Shown here piece by piece: positions 11,771-24,370 of a stretch of 64,000 nucleotides of DNA. Position 1 is the stretch's first letter. Every line of letters begins with the position of its first letter. The DNA comes from Camelus bactrianus (Eukaryota; Chordata; Mammalia; Artiodactyla; Camelidae): contig NC_133550.1 in the NCBI RefSeq assembly GCF_048773025.1, positions 5,072,176-5,136,175 of the forward strand. The letters are read 5' to 3'. A program made the position numbers and the translations under genes. The notes beneath the pieces are model-generated. The model was given only the letters and a program-made list of their open reading frames with translations, searched no databases and was not told the origin of the DNA.

Positions 11771-14650
11771 CGAGTTGGAGCTCGTACCTCCCCATATATA
11801 TGTATGGAGTGGAGTTTGCAACTGAAAAGAAACTTTGTGTTCCCAACAAGCAAGGTGAAGAACGGCTTTAACACACACTTATCTCTCAGAACTGAGCATG
11901 TGGAGAGACATTCGTTCATCTAGCACAAAGGGAACGGGTTGCAGGAGAAACTTTTACTCTGGTTTCTCAGTCTGTTTCCTACTGCCGGTTTGAAATTCCT
12001 GCAGTTTTCACTGTAAAACCGAGTTGGAGCTAGTACCTCCCCATATATATGTATGGATTGGAGTTTACAAGTGAAAAGAAACTTTGTGTTCCCAACAAGC
12101 TAGGTGAAGGGCGGCTTTAACACACACTTATCTCTCAGAACTGAGCATGTGGAGAGACGTTCGTTCATCTAGCAAAAAGGGAAAGGGTTGCAGGAGAAAC
12201 TTTTAGTCTGGATTCTCAGTCTGTTTCCTAGTGCCGGTTTGAAGTTCCTGCAGTATTCACTGTAAAACCGAGTTGGAGCTCGTACCTCCCCACATATACG
12301 TATAGTGTGGAGTTTGCAAGTGAAAAGAAACTTTGTGTTCCCAACAAGTTAGTTGAAGGACGGCTTTCACACACACATATGTCTCAGAACTGAGCATGTG
12401 GAGAGACGTTCGTTCATCTAGCACAAAGAACGTGTTGCAGGAAAAATTTTTACTCTGGTTCCTCAGTCTGTTTCCTTGTGCCGGTTTGAAGTTACTGTAG
12501 TTTTCACTGTAAAACCGAGTTGGAGCTCGTACATCCCCATATATATGTATGGATTGGAGTTTGCAACTTAAAAGAATCTTTGTGTTCCCAACAAGCTAGG
12601 TGAAGTACGGCTTTCACACACACTTATCTCTCAGTACTGAGCATGTGGAGAGACGTTCGTTCATTTAGCACAAAGGAACGGGTTGCAGGAGAAATTATTA
12701 CTCTGGTTTCCCAGTCTGTTTCCTAGTTCCGGATTGAAGTTACTGTAGTTTTCACTGTAAAACCGAGTTGGAGCTCGTACCTCCCCATATATATGTATGG
12801 AGTTGGGTTTGCAACTGAAAAGAATCTTTTTCTTCCAAACAAACTAGGTGAAGTACGGCTTTCACACACAATTATCTCTCAGTACTGAGGATGTGGAGAG
12901 ACGTTCGTTCATTTAGCACAAAGGTAAAGGACTTCAGGAGAAACATTTACTCTGTTTTCTCAGTCTGTTTCCTACTGCCAGTTTGAAGTTCCTGCAGTTT
13001 TCACTGTAAAACCGAGTTGGAGCTTGTAACTCCCCGTATATATGAAAGGAATGGGGTTTCCAAGTGAAAAGAAACTTTGTGTTCCCAACAAGCTAAGTGA
13101 AGGACGGCTTTCACACACATATACCTCTCAGAACTGAGCATGCGGAGAGACGTTCGTTCTTCTAGCACAAAGGGAACGGGTTGCATGTGAAAATTTTACT
13201 CTGGTTTCTCAGCCTGTTTCCTACTGCTGGTTTGAAGTTCCTGCAGTTTTCACTGTAAAACCAATTTGGAAGTAGTACCTCCCCATATATATATATGGAG
13301 TGGAGTTTGCTACTTAAAACAAACATTGTGTTCCCAACAAGCTAGGAGAAGGACGGCTTTCACACACACTTATCTCTTCAGACTGAGCATGTGGAGAGAC
13401 GTTCGTTCATCTAGCACAAAGGGAACGGGTTGCAGGAGAAACTTTTACTCTGGTTTCTCAGTCTGTTTCCTAGTGCCGGTTTGAAGATCCTGCAGTTTTC
13501 ACTGTAAAACAGAGTTGGCGCTCGTACCTCCCCATATATATATATGGAGTGGAGTTTGCAAGTGAAAAAAAACTTTGAGTTCCAACAAGTTAGGTGAAGG
13601 TCGGCTTTCACACACACTTATCTCTCAGAACTGAGCATGCGGAGAGACGTTCGTTCATCTAGCATAAAATTAACCTGATGGAGGAGAAATTTTTACTCTG
13701 GTTTCTCAGGCTGTTTCCTACTGCCGGTTTGAAATTCCTGCAGTTTTCACTGTAAAACCGATTTGGTGCTCGTACCTCCCCATATATATGTATGCAGTGG
13801 AGTTGGCAACTGAAAAGAATCTTTGTGTTCCCAACAAGCTAGGTGAAGTACGGCTTTCACACACACTTATCTAACAGAACTGAACATGTGGAGAGACATT
13901 CGTTCATCTAGCACAAAGGGAACGTTTTGCAGGAGAAACTTTTACTCTGGTTTCTCAGTCTGTTTCCTAGTTGCGGATTGAAGTTCCTGCAGTTTTCACT
14001 GTAAATCCGAGTTGGAGCTCGTACCTCCCCGTATATATGTATGGATTGGAGATTGCATCTGAAAAGAAACTTTCTGTTCCCAACAAGCTGCGTGAAGTAC
14101 GGCATTCACACACAATTATCTCTCAGAAATGAGCATGCGGAGAGACGTTCGTTGATCTAGCACAAATGGAACGGGTTGCAGGAGAAACATTTACTCTGGT
14201 TTCTCAGGCTGTTTCCTACTGCCGGTTTGAAATTCCTGCAGTTTTCACTGTAAAACCGACTTGGTGCTAGTACCTCCCCATATATATGTATGGATTGGAG
14301 TTAACAAGTTAAAAGAAACTTTGTGTTCAAAACAAGCTAGGTGAAGGGCGGCTTTAACACACACATATCTCTCAGAACTGAGCATGCGGAGAGACGTTCG
14401 TTCATCTAGCACAAAGGGAACGGATTGCAGGAGAAACTTTTACTCTGGATTCTCAGTCTGTTTCCTAGTGCCGGTTTGAAGTTCCTGCAGTTTTCACTGT
14501 AAAACCGAGTTGGCGCTCGTACCTCCCCATATATATGTATGGAGTGGAGTTTGCAAGTGAAAAAAATCTTTGAGTTCCCAAAAAGTTAGGTGAAGGGCGG
14601 CTTTCACACACACTTATCTCTCAGAACTGAGCATGTGGAGAGACGTTCGT
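11771..14650 (+). repeat. Older 15-monomer unit, remainder of copy 2
   Basis: Continues the second copy of the older unit and matches about 6,047-8,926 at an offset of 5,724. Shared features include the ggaacgttttgcagg monomer (8,185 and 13,908) and the taacctgatg monomer (7,948 and 13,671). The sequence near 14,490-14,900 looks like the start of a third copy: gttggcgctcg, then tatgtagtgg near 14,785. Confidence 0.7.
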
Positions 14651-15629
14651 TCATCTAGCACAAAGGGAACCTGTTGCAGGAAAAACTTTTACTCTGGTTT
14701 CTCAGTCTGTTTCCTAGTTGCGGATTGATGTTCCTGCAGTTTTCACTCCAAATCCGAATTGGAGCTCGTACCTCCCCGTATATATGTATGTAGTGGAGTT
14801 TGCAACTGATAAGAAACTTTGTGTTCCCAACAAGCTGGGTGAAGGACGGCTTTCACACACAATTATCTCTCAGAACTGAGCATGCGGAGAGACGTTCGTT
14901 CATCTAGCACAAAGGGAACGGGTTGCAGGAGTAACTTTTACTCTGGTTTCTCAGTCTGTTTCCTAGTACGGGTTTAAAATTACTGCAGTTTTCACTGTAA
15001 AACCGAGTTGGAGCTCGTACCTCCCAATATATTTGTATGGAGTGGGGTTTGCAACTGAAAAGAAACTTTGTGTTCCCAACAAGCTAGATGAAGGACGGCT
15101 TTCACACACACTTATCTCTCAGAACTGAGCATGTGGAGAGACGTTCGTTCATCTAGCACAAAGGGAACGGGTTGCAGGAGAAACTATTACTCTGGTTTCT
15201 CAGTCTGTTTCCTAGTGCCGGTATGAACTTCCTGCAGTTTTCACTGTAAAACCGCGTTGGAGCTTGTACCTCCTCATATAAACGTACGGAGTGGAGTTTG
15301 CAAGTGAAAAGAAACTTTGTGTTCCCAACAAGCTAGGTGAAGGACGGCTTTCACACACACTTATCTCTCAGAACTGAGCATGTGGAGAGACTATCGTTCA
15401 TCTAGCACAAAGGGAACGGGTTGCAGGAGAAATTTTTACTCTGGTTTCTCAGTCTGTTTTCTAGTGCCGGTTTGAAGTTTTTGCACTTTTCACTGTAAAA
15501 CCGAATTGGAGCTCGTACCTCCCCATATATATGTATGGAGTGGAGTTTGCAAGTGAAAAGAAACTTTGTGTTCCCAATAAGCTAGTTGAAGTAAAGCTTT
15601 CACACACACTTATCTCTCAGAACTGAGCA

Positions 15630-16640
15630 TGTAGAGAGACGTTCGTTCATCTAGCACAAATGGAAACCGTTGCAGGAGAAACTTTTACTCTGGTTTCTCA
15701 CTTTGTTTCCTAGTGCCGGTTTGAAGTTCCTGCAGTTTTCACTGTAAATCCGAGTTGGAGCTCGTACCTCTCCTTATATATGTATGCAGTGGTGTTTGCA
15801 ACTGAAAAGAAACTTTGTGTTCCCAAAAAGCTGGGTGAAGGACGGCTTTCACACACACTTATCTCTCAGAACTGAGCATGCGGAGAGACGTTCGTTCGTC
15901 TAGCACAAAGGTAACGGGTTGCAGGTGAAAATTTTACTCTGGGTTCTCAGCCTGTTTCCTACTGCTGGTATGAAGTTCCTGCAGTTTTCACTGTAAAACC
16001 GAGTTGGAGCTAGTAACTCCCCATATATATATATGGATTGGAGTTTGCTACTTAAAAGAAACTTTGTGTTCCCAACAAGCTAGGAGAAGGACGACTTTCA
16101 CACACACTTATCTCTCAGACTGAGCATGTGGAGAGACGTTCGTTCATCTAGCACAAAGGGAACGGGGTGCAGGAGAAACTTTTACTCTGGTTTCTCAGTC
16201 TGTTTCCTAGTGCCGGTTTGAATTTCCTGCAGTTTTCACTGTAAAACCGAGTTGGCGCTCGTACCACCCCTTATATATGTATGGAGTGGAATTTGCAAGT
16301 GAAAAAAACTTTGAGTTCCCAACAAGTTAGGTGAAGGGCGGCTTTCACACACACATATCTCTCAGAACTGAGCATGTGGAGAGACGTTCATTCATCTAGC
16401 ATAAAGTTAACCTGATGCAGGAGAAACTTTTACTCTGGTTTCTCAGTCTGTTTCCTAGTTGCGGATTGAAGTTCCTGCAGTTTTCACTGTAAATCCGAGT
16501 TGGGGTTCGTACCTCCCCTATATACGTATGAAGTGGAGTTTGCAAGTGAAAAGAAACTATGTTTTCCCAACAAGATGAGTGAAGGACGGCTTTCACACAC
16601 AATTATCTCTCAGAACTGAGTATGCAGAGAGACGTTCATT
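15630..16640 (+). repeat. Four-monomer block, second copy of 3,690-4,700
   Basis: See 3,690-4,700. The taacctgatg marker lies at 16,408, against 4,468 in the first copy. Confidence 0.7.
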
Positions 16641-17245
16641 CATCTAGCACAAAGGGAACGGGTTGCAGGAGAAACCTTTACTCTGGTTTCTCAGACTGTT
16701 ACCTAATGCCGGTTTGAATTTCCTGCAGTTTTCACTGTAAAACCGAGTTGGAGCTAGTACCTCCCCATATATATGTATGGATTGGAGTTTACAAGTGAAA
16801 AGAAACTTTGTGTTCCCAACAAGCTAGGTGAAGGGCGGCTTTAACACATACTTAACTCTCAGAACTGAGCATGCGGAGAGACGTTCGTTCATGTAGCCCA
16901 AAGGGAACTGGTTGCAGGAGAAACTTTTACTCTGGATTCTCAATCTGTTTCCTAGTGCCGGTGTGAAGTTCCTGCAGTTTTCACTGTAAAACAGAGTTGG
17001 AGCTCGTACCTCCCCATATATACGTATGGTGTGGAGTTTGCATGTGAAAAGAAACTTTGTGTTCCGAACAAGCTAGATGAAGGACGGCTTTCACACACAC
17101 TTATCTCTCAGAACGGAGCATGTGGAAAGAAGTTCGTTCATCTAGCACAAAGGGAAACTTTTGCAGGAGAAACACTTTCTCTGGTATCCCAGTCTGTTTC
17201 CTAGTGCCGGTTTGATGTTCCTGCAGTTTTCACTGTAAAACCGAG
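16140..17245 (+). repeat. 20-monomer-spaced block, copy 1 (partner 21,113-22,218)
   Basis: About 4.4 monomers match 21,113-22,218 at a constant offset of 4,973 bp. Shared rare states in order are gtaccacccc with ttatatatg, taacctgatg, ggggttcgtacctcccc, gttacctaatgccgg, then ctggtatcccagtc with tttgatgttcc. The flanks on either side diverge sharply. Confidence 0.8.
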
Positions 17246-17639
17246 ATGGAGCTCATACCTCCCCATATATATGTATGGAGTGGATTTTGCAAGTGAAAAA
17301 AAACTTTGAGTTCCGAACAAGTTAGGTGAAGGGCGGCTTTCACACCCACTTATCTCTCAGAACTGAGCATGTGGAGAGACGTTCGTTCATCTAGCACAAA
17401 GGGAACCTGTTGCAGGAGAAACTTTTGCTCTGGTTTCTCAGTCTGTTTCCTACTGCCGGTTTGAATTTCCTGCAGTTTTCACTGTAAAAAAGAGTTGGAG
17501 TTAGTACCTCCCCATATATATGTATGGATAGGAGTTTACAAGTGAAAAGAAACTTTGTGTTCCCAACAAGCTAGTTGAAGTGCGGCTTTAACACACACTT
17601 ATCAGTCAGAATTGAGCATGCGGAGAGACGTTCGTTCAT

Positions 17640-18880
17640 CTATCACAAAGGGAACGGTTTGCAGGAGAAACTTTTACTCTGGTTTCTCAGTCTGTTTCCT
17701 AGTACCGGTCTGAAATTACTGCAGTTTTCACTGTAAAACCGAGTTGGAGCTCGTACCTCCCAATATATATGTATGGAGTGGGGTTTGCAACTGAAAAGAA
17801 ACTTTGTGTTCCCAACAAGCTAGATGAAGGACGGCTTTCACCCACACTTATCTCTCAGAACTGAGCATGTGGAGAGACGTTCGTTCATCTAGCACAAAGG
17901 GAACGGGTTGCAGGAGAAACTATTACTCTGGTTTCTCAGTCTGTTTCCTAGTGCCTGTTTCAACTTCCTGCAGTTTTCACTGTAAAACCGAGTTGGAGCT
18001 TGTACCTCCTCATATAAACGTACGGAGTGGAGTTTGCAAGTGAAAAGAAACTTTGTGTTCCCAACAAGCTAGGTGAAGGACGGCTTTCTCACACACTTAT
18101 CTCTCAGAACAGAGCATGTGGAGAGACTTTCGTTCATCTAGCACAAAGCGAACGGGTTGCAGGAGAAACTTTTACTCTGGTTTCTCAGTCTGTTTTCTAG
18201 TGCCGGTTTGAAGTTTCTGCACTTTTCAATGTAAAACCGAATTGGAGCTCGTACCTCCCCATATAAATGTATGGAGTGGAGTTTGCAAGTGAAAAGAAAC
18301 TTTGTGTTCCCAATAAGCTAGTTGAAGTAAAGCTTTCACACACACTTATCTCTCAGTACTGAGCATGTGGAGAGACGTTCGTTCATCTAGCACAAATGGA
18401 AACCGTTGCAGGAGACACTTTTACTCTGGTTTCTCAGTTTATTTCCTAGTGCCTGTTTGAAGTTCCTGCAGTTTTCACTGTAAATCCGAGTTGGAGCTCG
18501 TACCTAACCGTATATATGTATGGAGTGGTGTTTGCAACTGAAAAGAAACTTTGTGTTCCCAACAAGCTGGGTGAAGGACGGCTTTCACACACACTTATCT
18601 CTCAGAACTGAGCATGCGGAGAGACGTTCGTTCGTCTAGCACAAAGGGAACGGGTTGCAGGAGAAACTTTTACTCTGGTTTCTCAGTGTGTTTCCTACTG
18701 CCGGTTTGAATTTCCTGCAGTTTTCACTGTAAAACCGAGTTGGAGCTAGTACCTCCCCATATATATGTATGGATTGGAGTTTACAAGTGAAAAGAAACTT
18801 TGTGTTCCAAACAAGCTAGTTGAAGTGCGGCTTTAACACACACTTATCAGTCAGAATTGAGCATGCGGAGAGACGTTCGT
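17640..18880 (+). repeat. 5-monomer unit (about 1,244 bp), copy 1
   Basis: The order gtaccggt, then cctcctcatataaacgtacgg (18,017), then the tttctgcacttttca monomer, then aagctagttgaagtaaagc, then cctaaccgtat recurs at about +1,244 bp (18,887 on) and again in 22.2-23.1 and 23.1-24.1 kb. The four occurrences define a small higher-order repeat of five monomers. Confidence 0.75.
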
Positions 18881-18886
18881 TCATCT

Positions 18887-19875
18887 AGCACAAAGGAACG
18901 GTTTGCAGGAGAAAATTTTACTCTGGTTTCTCAGTCTGTTTCCTAGTACCGGTTTGAAATTACTGCAGTTTTCACTGTAAAACCGAGTTGGAGCTCGTAC
19001 CTCCCAATATATATGTATGGAGTGGGGTTTGCAACTGAAAAGATACTTTGTGTTCCCAACAAGCTAGATGAAGGACCGCTTTCAACCACACTAATCTCTC
19101 AGAACTGAGCATGTGGAGAGACGTTCGTTCACCTAGCACAAAGGGAACGGGTTGCAGGAGAAACTATTACTCTGGTTTCTCAGTCTGTTTCCTAGTGCCT
19201 GTTTCAAGTTCCTGCAGTTTTCACTGTAAAACCGAGTTGGAGCTTGTACCTCCTCATATAAACGTACGGAGTGGAGTTTGCAAGTGAAAAGAAACTTTGT
19301 GTTCCCAATAAGCTAGTTGAAGTAAAGCTTTCACACACACTTATCTCTCAGTACTGAGCATGTGGAGACACGTTCGTTCATCTAGCACAAATGGAAACCG
19401 TTGCAGGAGAAACTTTTACTCTGGTAGCTCAGTTTGTTTCCTAGTGCCTGTTTGAAGTTCCTGCAGTTTTCACTGTAAATCCGAGTTGGAGCTCGTACCT
19501 AACCGTATATATGTATGGAGTGGTGTTTGCAACTGAAAAGAAACTTTGTGTTCCCAACAAGCTGGGTGAAGGACGGCTTTCACACACACTTATCTCTCAG
19601 AACTGAGCATGCGGAGAGACGTTCGTTCGTCTAGCACAAATGTAACGGGTTGCAGGTGAAAATTTTACTCTGGGTTCTCAGCTGTTTCCTACTGCTGGTT
19701 TGAAGTTCCTGCAGTTTTCACAGTAAAACCGAGTTGGAGCTAGTACCTACCCATATATATGTATGGATTGGAGTTTACAAGTGAAAAGAAACTTTGTGTT
19801 CCCAACAAGCAAGGAGAAGGACGGCTTTCACACACACTTATCTCTCAGACTGAGCATGTGGAAAGACTTTCGTTC
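18887..19875 (+). repeat. 5-monomer unit, copy 2, lacking one monomer
   Basis: In the other three copies aacgtacgg lies about 290 bp before the aataagctagttgaagtaaag variant (18,017, 22,243 and 23,486). Here (19,261) the gap is only about 42 bp, so exactly one monomer, the tttctgcacttttca type, is missing. The monomer at about 19.2-19.4 kb is a fusion of the two neighbours. This is a clean single-monomer unequal-exchange loss. Confidence 0.75.
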
Positions 19876-19899
19876 ATCTAGCACAAAGTGAACGGGTTG

Positions 19900-21095
19900 C
19901 AGGAGAAACTTTTACTCTGATTTCTCAGTCTGTTTCCTAGTGCCGGTTTGAATTTACTGCAGTTTTCACTGTAAAACCGATTTGTAGCTTGTACCTCCCC
20001 TTATATATGTATGGAGTGGAGTTTGTAACTGAAAAGAAACTTTGTGTTCCCAACAAGCTAGGTGAAGGAAGGCTTTCACACACACTTATTTCTCAGAACT
20101 GAGCATGTGGAGAGACGTTCGTTCATTTAGCACAAAGGGAACGGGTTGATGGAGAAACTTTACTCTGGTTTCTCAGTCTGTTTCCTACTGAATGTTTGAA
20201 GTTCCTGCAGTTTTCACTGTAAAAACGAGTTGGAGCTAGTACCACCCCATATATATGTATGGAGTGGAGTTTGCAACTGAAAATTAACTTTGTGTTCCCA
20301 ACAAGTTAGGTGAAGTGCGGCTTTGACACACACTTATCTGTCAGAAATGAGCATGTGGAGAGACGTTTGTTCATTTAGCACAAAAGTAAAGGACTTCAGA
20401 AGAAACATTTACTCTGGTTTCTCAGTCTGTTTCCTAGTGCCTGTTTGAAGTTCCTGCAGTTTTCACTGTAAAACCGAGTTGGAGCTCGTACCTCCCCATA
20501 TATACGTATGGTGTGGAGTTTGCATGTGAAAAGAAACTTTGTGTTCCCAACAAGCTAGCTGAAGGACGGCTTTCACACACACTTATCTATCAGAACTGAG
20601 CATGTGGAGAGACGTTCGTTCATCTAGCACAAAGGGAACGGTTTGCAGGAGAAACTTTTACTCTGATTTCTCAGTCTGTTTCCTAGTGCCGGTTTGAATT
20701 TACTGCAGTTTTCACTGTAAAACCGAGTTGTAGCTCGTACCTCCCCTTATAAATGTATGGAGTGGTGTTTGTAACTGAAAAGAAACTTTGTGTTCCCAAC
20801 AAGCTAGGTGAAGGAAGGCTTTCACACACACTTATTTCTCAGAACTGAGCATGTGGAGAGACGTTCGTTCATTTAGAACAAAGGGAACGGGTTGATGGAG
20901 AAACTTTACTCTGGTTTCTCAGTCTGTTTCCTACTGAATGTTTGAAGTTCCTGCAGTTTTCACTGTAAAAACGAGTTGGAGCTAGTACCACCCCATATAT
21001 ATGTATGGAGTGGAGTTGGCAACTGAAAAGTAACTTTGTGTTCCCAACAAGTTAGGTGAAGTGCGGCTTTGACACACACTTATCTCTCAGAAATG
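19900..21095 (+). repeat. 3-monomer local tandem repeat (about 747 bp)
   Basis: 19,900-20,340 and 20,650-21,090 share ctctgatttctcag, ccccttata, then ggttgatggagaaactttactc and ctactgaatgtttgaag, at an offset of 746-747 bp. Related copies of this pair of monomers occur again near 24.37-24.8 kb and 26.61-27.05 kb. Confidence 0.75.
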
Positions 21096-21112
21096 AGCAT
21101 GTGGAGAGACGT

Positions 21113-22218
21113 TCGTTCATCTAGCACAAAGGGAACAGATTGCAGGAGAAACTTTTACTCTGGTTTCTCAGTCTGTTTCCTAGTGCCGGTTTGAATTTCC
21201 TGCAGTTTTCACTGTAAAACCGAGTTGGCGCTCGTACCACCCCTTATATATGTATGGAGTGGAATTTGCAAGTGAAAAAAACTTAGAGTTCCCAACAAGT
21301 TAGGTGAAGTTCGGCTTTCACACACACATATCTCTCAGAACTGAGCCTGTGGAGAGACGTTCATTCATCTAGCATAAAGTTAACCTGATGCAGGAGAAAC
21401 TTTTACTCTGGTTTCTCAGTCTGTTTCCTAGTTGCGGATTGAAGTTCCTGCAGTTTTCACTGTAAATCCGAGTTGGGGTTCGTACCTCCCCTATATACGT
21501 ATGAAGTGGAGTTTGCAAGTGAAAAGAAACTATGTTTTCCCAACAAGATGGGTGAAGGACGGCTTTCACACACAATTATCTCTCAGAACTGAGCATGCAG
21601 AGAGACGTTCGTTCATCTAGCACAAAGGGAACGGGTTGCAGGAGAAACCTTTACTCTGGTTTCTCAGACTGTTACCTAATGCCGGTTTGAAGTTCCTGCA
21701 GTTTTCACTGTAAAACCGAGTTGGAGCTAGTACCTCCCCATATATATGTATGGATTAGAGTTTACAAGTGAAAAGAAACTTTGTGTTCCCAACAAGCTAG
21801 GTGAAGGGCGGCTTTAACACACACATAACTCTCAGAACTGAGCATGCGGAGAGACGTTCGTTCATCTAGCCCAAAGGGAACGGGTTGCAGGAGAAACTTT
21901 TACTCTGGATTCTCAGTCTGTTTCCTAGTGCCGGTGTGAAGTTCCTGCAGTTTTCACTGTAAAACAGAGTTGGAGCTCGTACCTCCCCATATATACGTAT
22001 GGTGTGGAGTTTGCATGTGAAAAGAAACTTTGTGTTCCGAACAAGCTAGATGAAGGACGACTTTCACACACACTTATCTCTCAGAACGGAGCATGTGGAG
22101 AGAAGTTCGTTCATCTAGCACAAAGGGAAACTTTTGCAGGAGAAACTCTTTCTCTGGTATCCCAGTCTGTTTCCTAGTGCCGGTTTGATGTTCCTGCAGT
22201 TTTCACTGTAAAACCGAG
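21113..22218 (+). repeat. 20-monomer-spaced block, copy 2 (partner 16,140-17,245)
   Basis: Second copy at offset 4,973. The end of the match, near 22,218, is followed at once by 5-monomer-unit material (aacgtacgg at 22,243), so the junction again falls inside a monomer. Confidence 0.8.
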
Positions 22219-22219
22219 T

Positions 22220-24370
22220 TGGAGCTTGTACCTCCTCATATAAACGTACGGAGTGGAGTTGGCAAGTGAAAAGAAACTTTGTGTTCCCAACAAGCTAGGT
22301 GAAGGACGGCTTTCACACACACTTATCTCTCAGAACAGAGCATGTGGAGAGACTTTCGTTCATCTAGCACAAAGGGAACGGGTTGCAGGAGAAACTTTTA
22401 CTCTGGTTTCTCAGTCTGTTTTCTAGTGCCGGTTTGAAGTTTCTGCACTTTTCACTGTAAAACCGAATTGGAGCTCGTACCTCCCCATATATATGTATGG
22501 AGTGGAGTTTGCAAGTGAAAAGAAACTTTGTGTTCCCAATAAGCTAGTTGAAGTAAAGCTTTCACACACACTTATCTCTCAGTACTGAGCATGCGGAGAG
22601 ACGTTCGTTCATCTAGCACAAATGGAAACCGTTGCAGGAGACACTTTTACTCTGGTTTCTCAGTTTGTTCCTAGAGCCTGTTTGAAGTTCCTGCAGTTTT
22701 CACTGTAAATCCGAGTTGGAGCTCGTACCTAACCGTATATATGTATGGAGTGGGGTTTGCAACTGAAATGAAACTTTGTGTTCCCAACAAGCTGGGTGAA
22801 GGACGGCTTTCACACACACTTATCTCTCAGAACTGAGCATGCGGAGAGACGTTCGTTCGTCTAGCACAAAGGGAACGGGTTGCAGGAGAAACTTTTACTC
22901 TGGTTTCTCAGTGTGTTTCCTACTGCCGGTTTGAATTTCCTGCAGTTTTCACTGTAAAACGGAGTTGGAGCTAGTACCTCCCCATATATATGTATGGATT
23001 GGAGTTTACAAGTGAAAAGAAACTTTGTGTTCCAAACAAGCTAGTTGAAGTGCGGCTTTAACACACACTTATCAGTCAGAATTGAGCATGCGGAGAGACG
23101 TTCGTTCATCTAGCACAAAGGAACGGTTTGCAGGAGAAACTTTTACTCTGGTTTCTCAGTCTGTTTCCAAGTACCGGTTTGAAATTACTGCAGTTTTCAC
23201 TGTAAAACCGAGTTGGAGCTCGTACCTCCCAATATATATGTATGGAGTGGGGTTTGCAACTGAAAAAAAACTTTGTGTTCCCAACAAGCTAGATGAAGGA
23301 CCGCTTTCACCCACACTAATCTCTCAGAACTGAGCATGTGGAGAGACGTTCGTTCACCTAGCACAAAGGGAACGGGTTGCAGGAGAAACTATTACTCTGG
23401 TTTCTCAGTCTGTTTCCTAGTGCCTGTTTCAAGTTCCTGCAGTTTTCACTGTAAAACCGAGTTGGAGCTTGTACCTCCTCATATAAACGTACGGAGTGGA
23501 GTTTGCAAGTGAAAAGAAACTTTGTGTTCCCAACAAGCTAGGTGAAGGACGGCTTTCACACACACTTATCTCTCAGAACAGAGCATGTGGAGAGACTTTC
23601 GTTCATCTAGCACAAAGGGAACGGGTTGCAGGAGAAACTTTTACTCTGGTTTCTCAGTCTGTTTTCTAGTGCCGGTTTGAAGTTTCTGCACTTTTCACTT
23701 TAAAACCGAATTGGAGCTCGTACCTCCCCATATATACGTATGGAGTGGAGTTTGCAAGTGAAAAGAAACTTTGTGTTCCCAATAAGCTAGTTGAAGTAAA
23801 GCTTTCACACACACTTATCTCTCAGTACTGAGCATGTGGAGACACGTTCGTTCATCTAGCACAAATGGAAACCGTTGCAGGAGAATCTTTTACTCTGGCT
23901 TCTCAGTTTGTTTCCTAGTGCCTGTTTGAAGTTCCTGCAGTTTTCACTGTAAATCCGAGTTGGAGCTCGTACCTAACCGTATATATGTATGGATTGGTGT
24001 TTGCAACTGAAAAGAAACTTTGTGTTCCCAACAAGCTGGGTGAAGGACGGCTTTCACACACACTTATCTCTCAGAACTGAGCATGCGGAGAGACGTTCGT
24101 TCGTCTAGCACAAAGGTAACAGGTTGCAGGTGAAAATTTTCTCTGGGTTCTCAGCCTGTTTCCTACTGCCGGTTTGAAGTTCCTGCAGTTTTCACTGTAA
24201 AACCGAGTTGGAGCTAGTACCTACCCATATATATATATGGATTGGAGTTTGCTACTTAAAAGAAACTTTGTGTTCCCAACAAGCAAGGAGAAGGACGGCT
24301 TTCACACACACTTATCTCTCAGACTGAGCATGTGGAAAGACTTTCGTTCATCTAGCACAAAGTGAACGGG
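22220..24370 (+). repeat. Repeat of the 18.0-20.0 kb material (5-monomer units)
   Basis: Matches 18.0-19.3 kb at an offset of about 4,225 bp, then 19.3-20.1 kb at about 4,474 bp. The 249-bp shift in offset is the monomer missing from copy 2 at 18,887-19,875. Rare markers are aacgtacgg at 22,243 and 23,486, cctaaccgtat near 22,728 and 23,974, and gtggaaagactttcg near 24,330. Confidence 0.7.
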
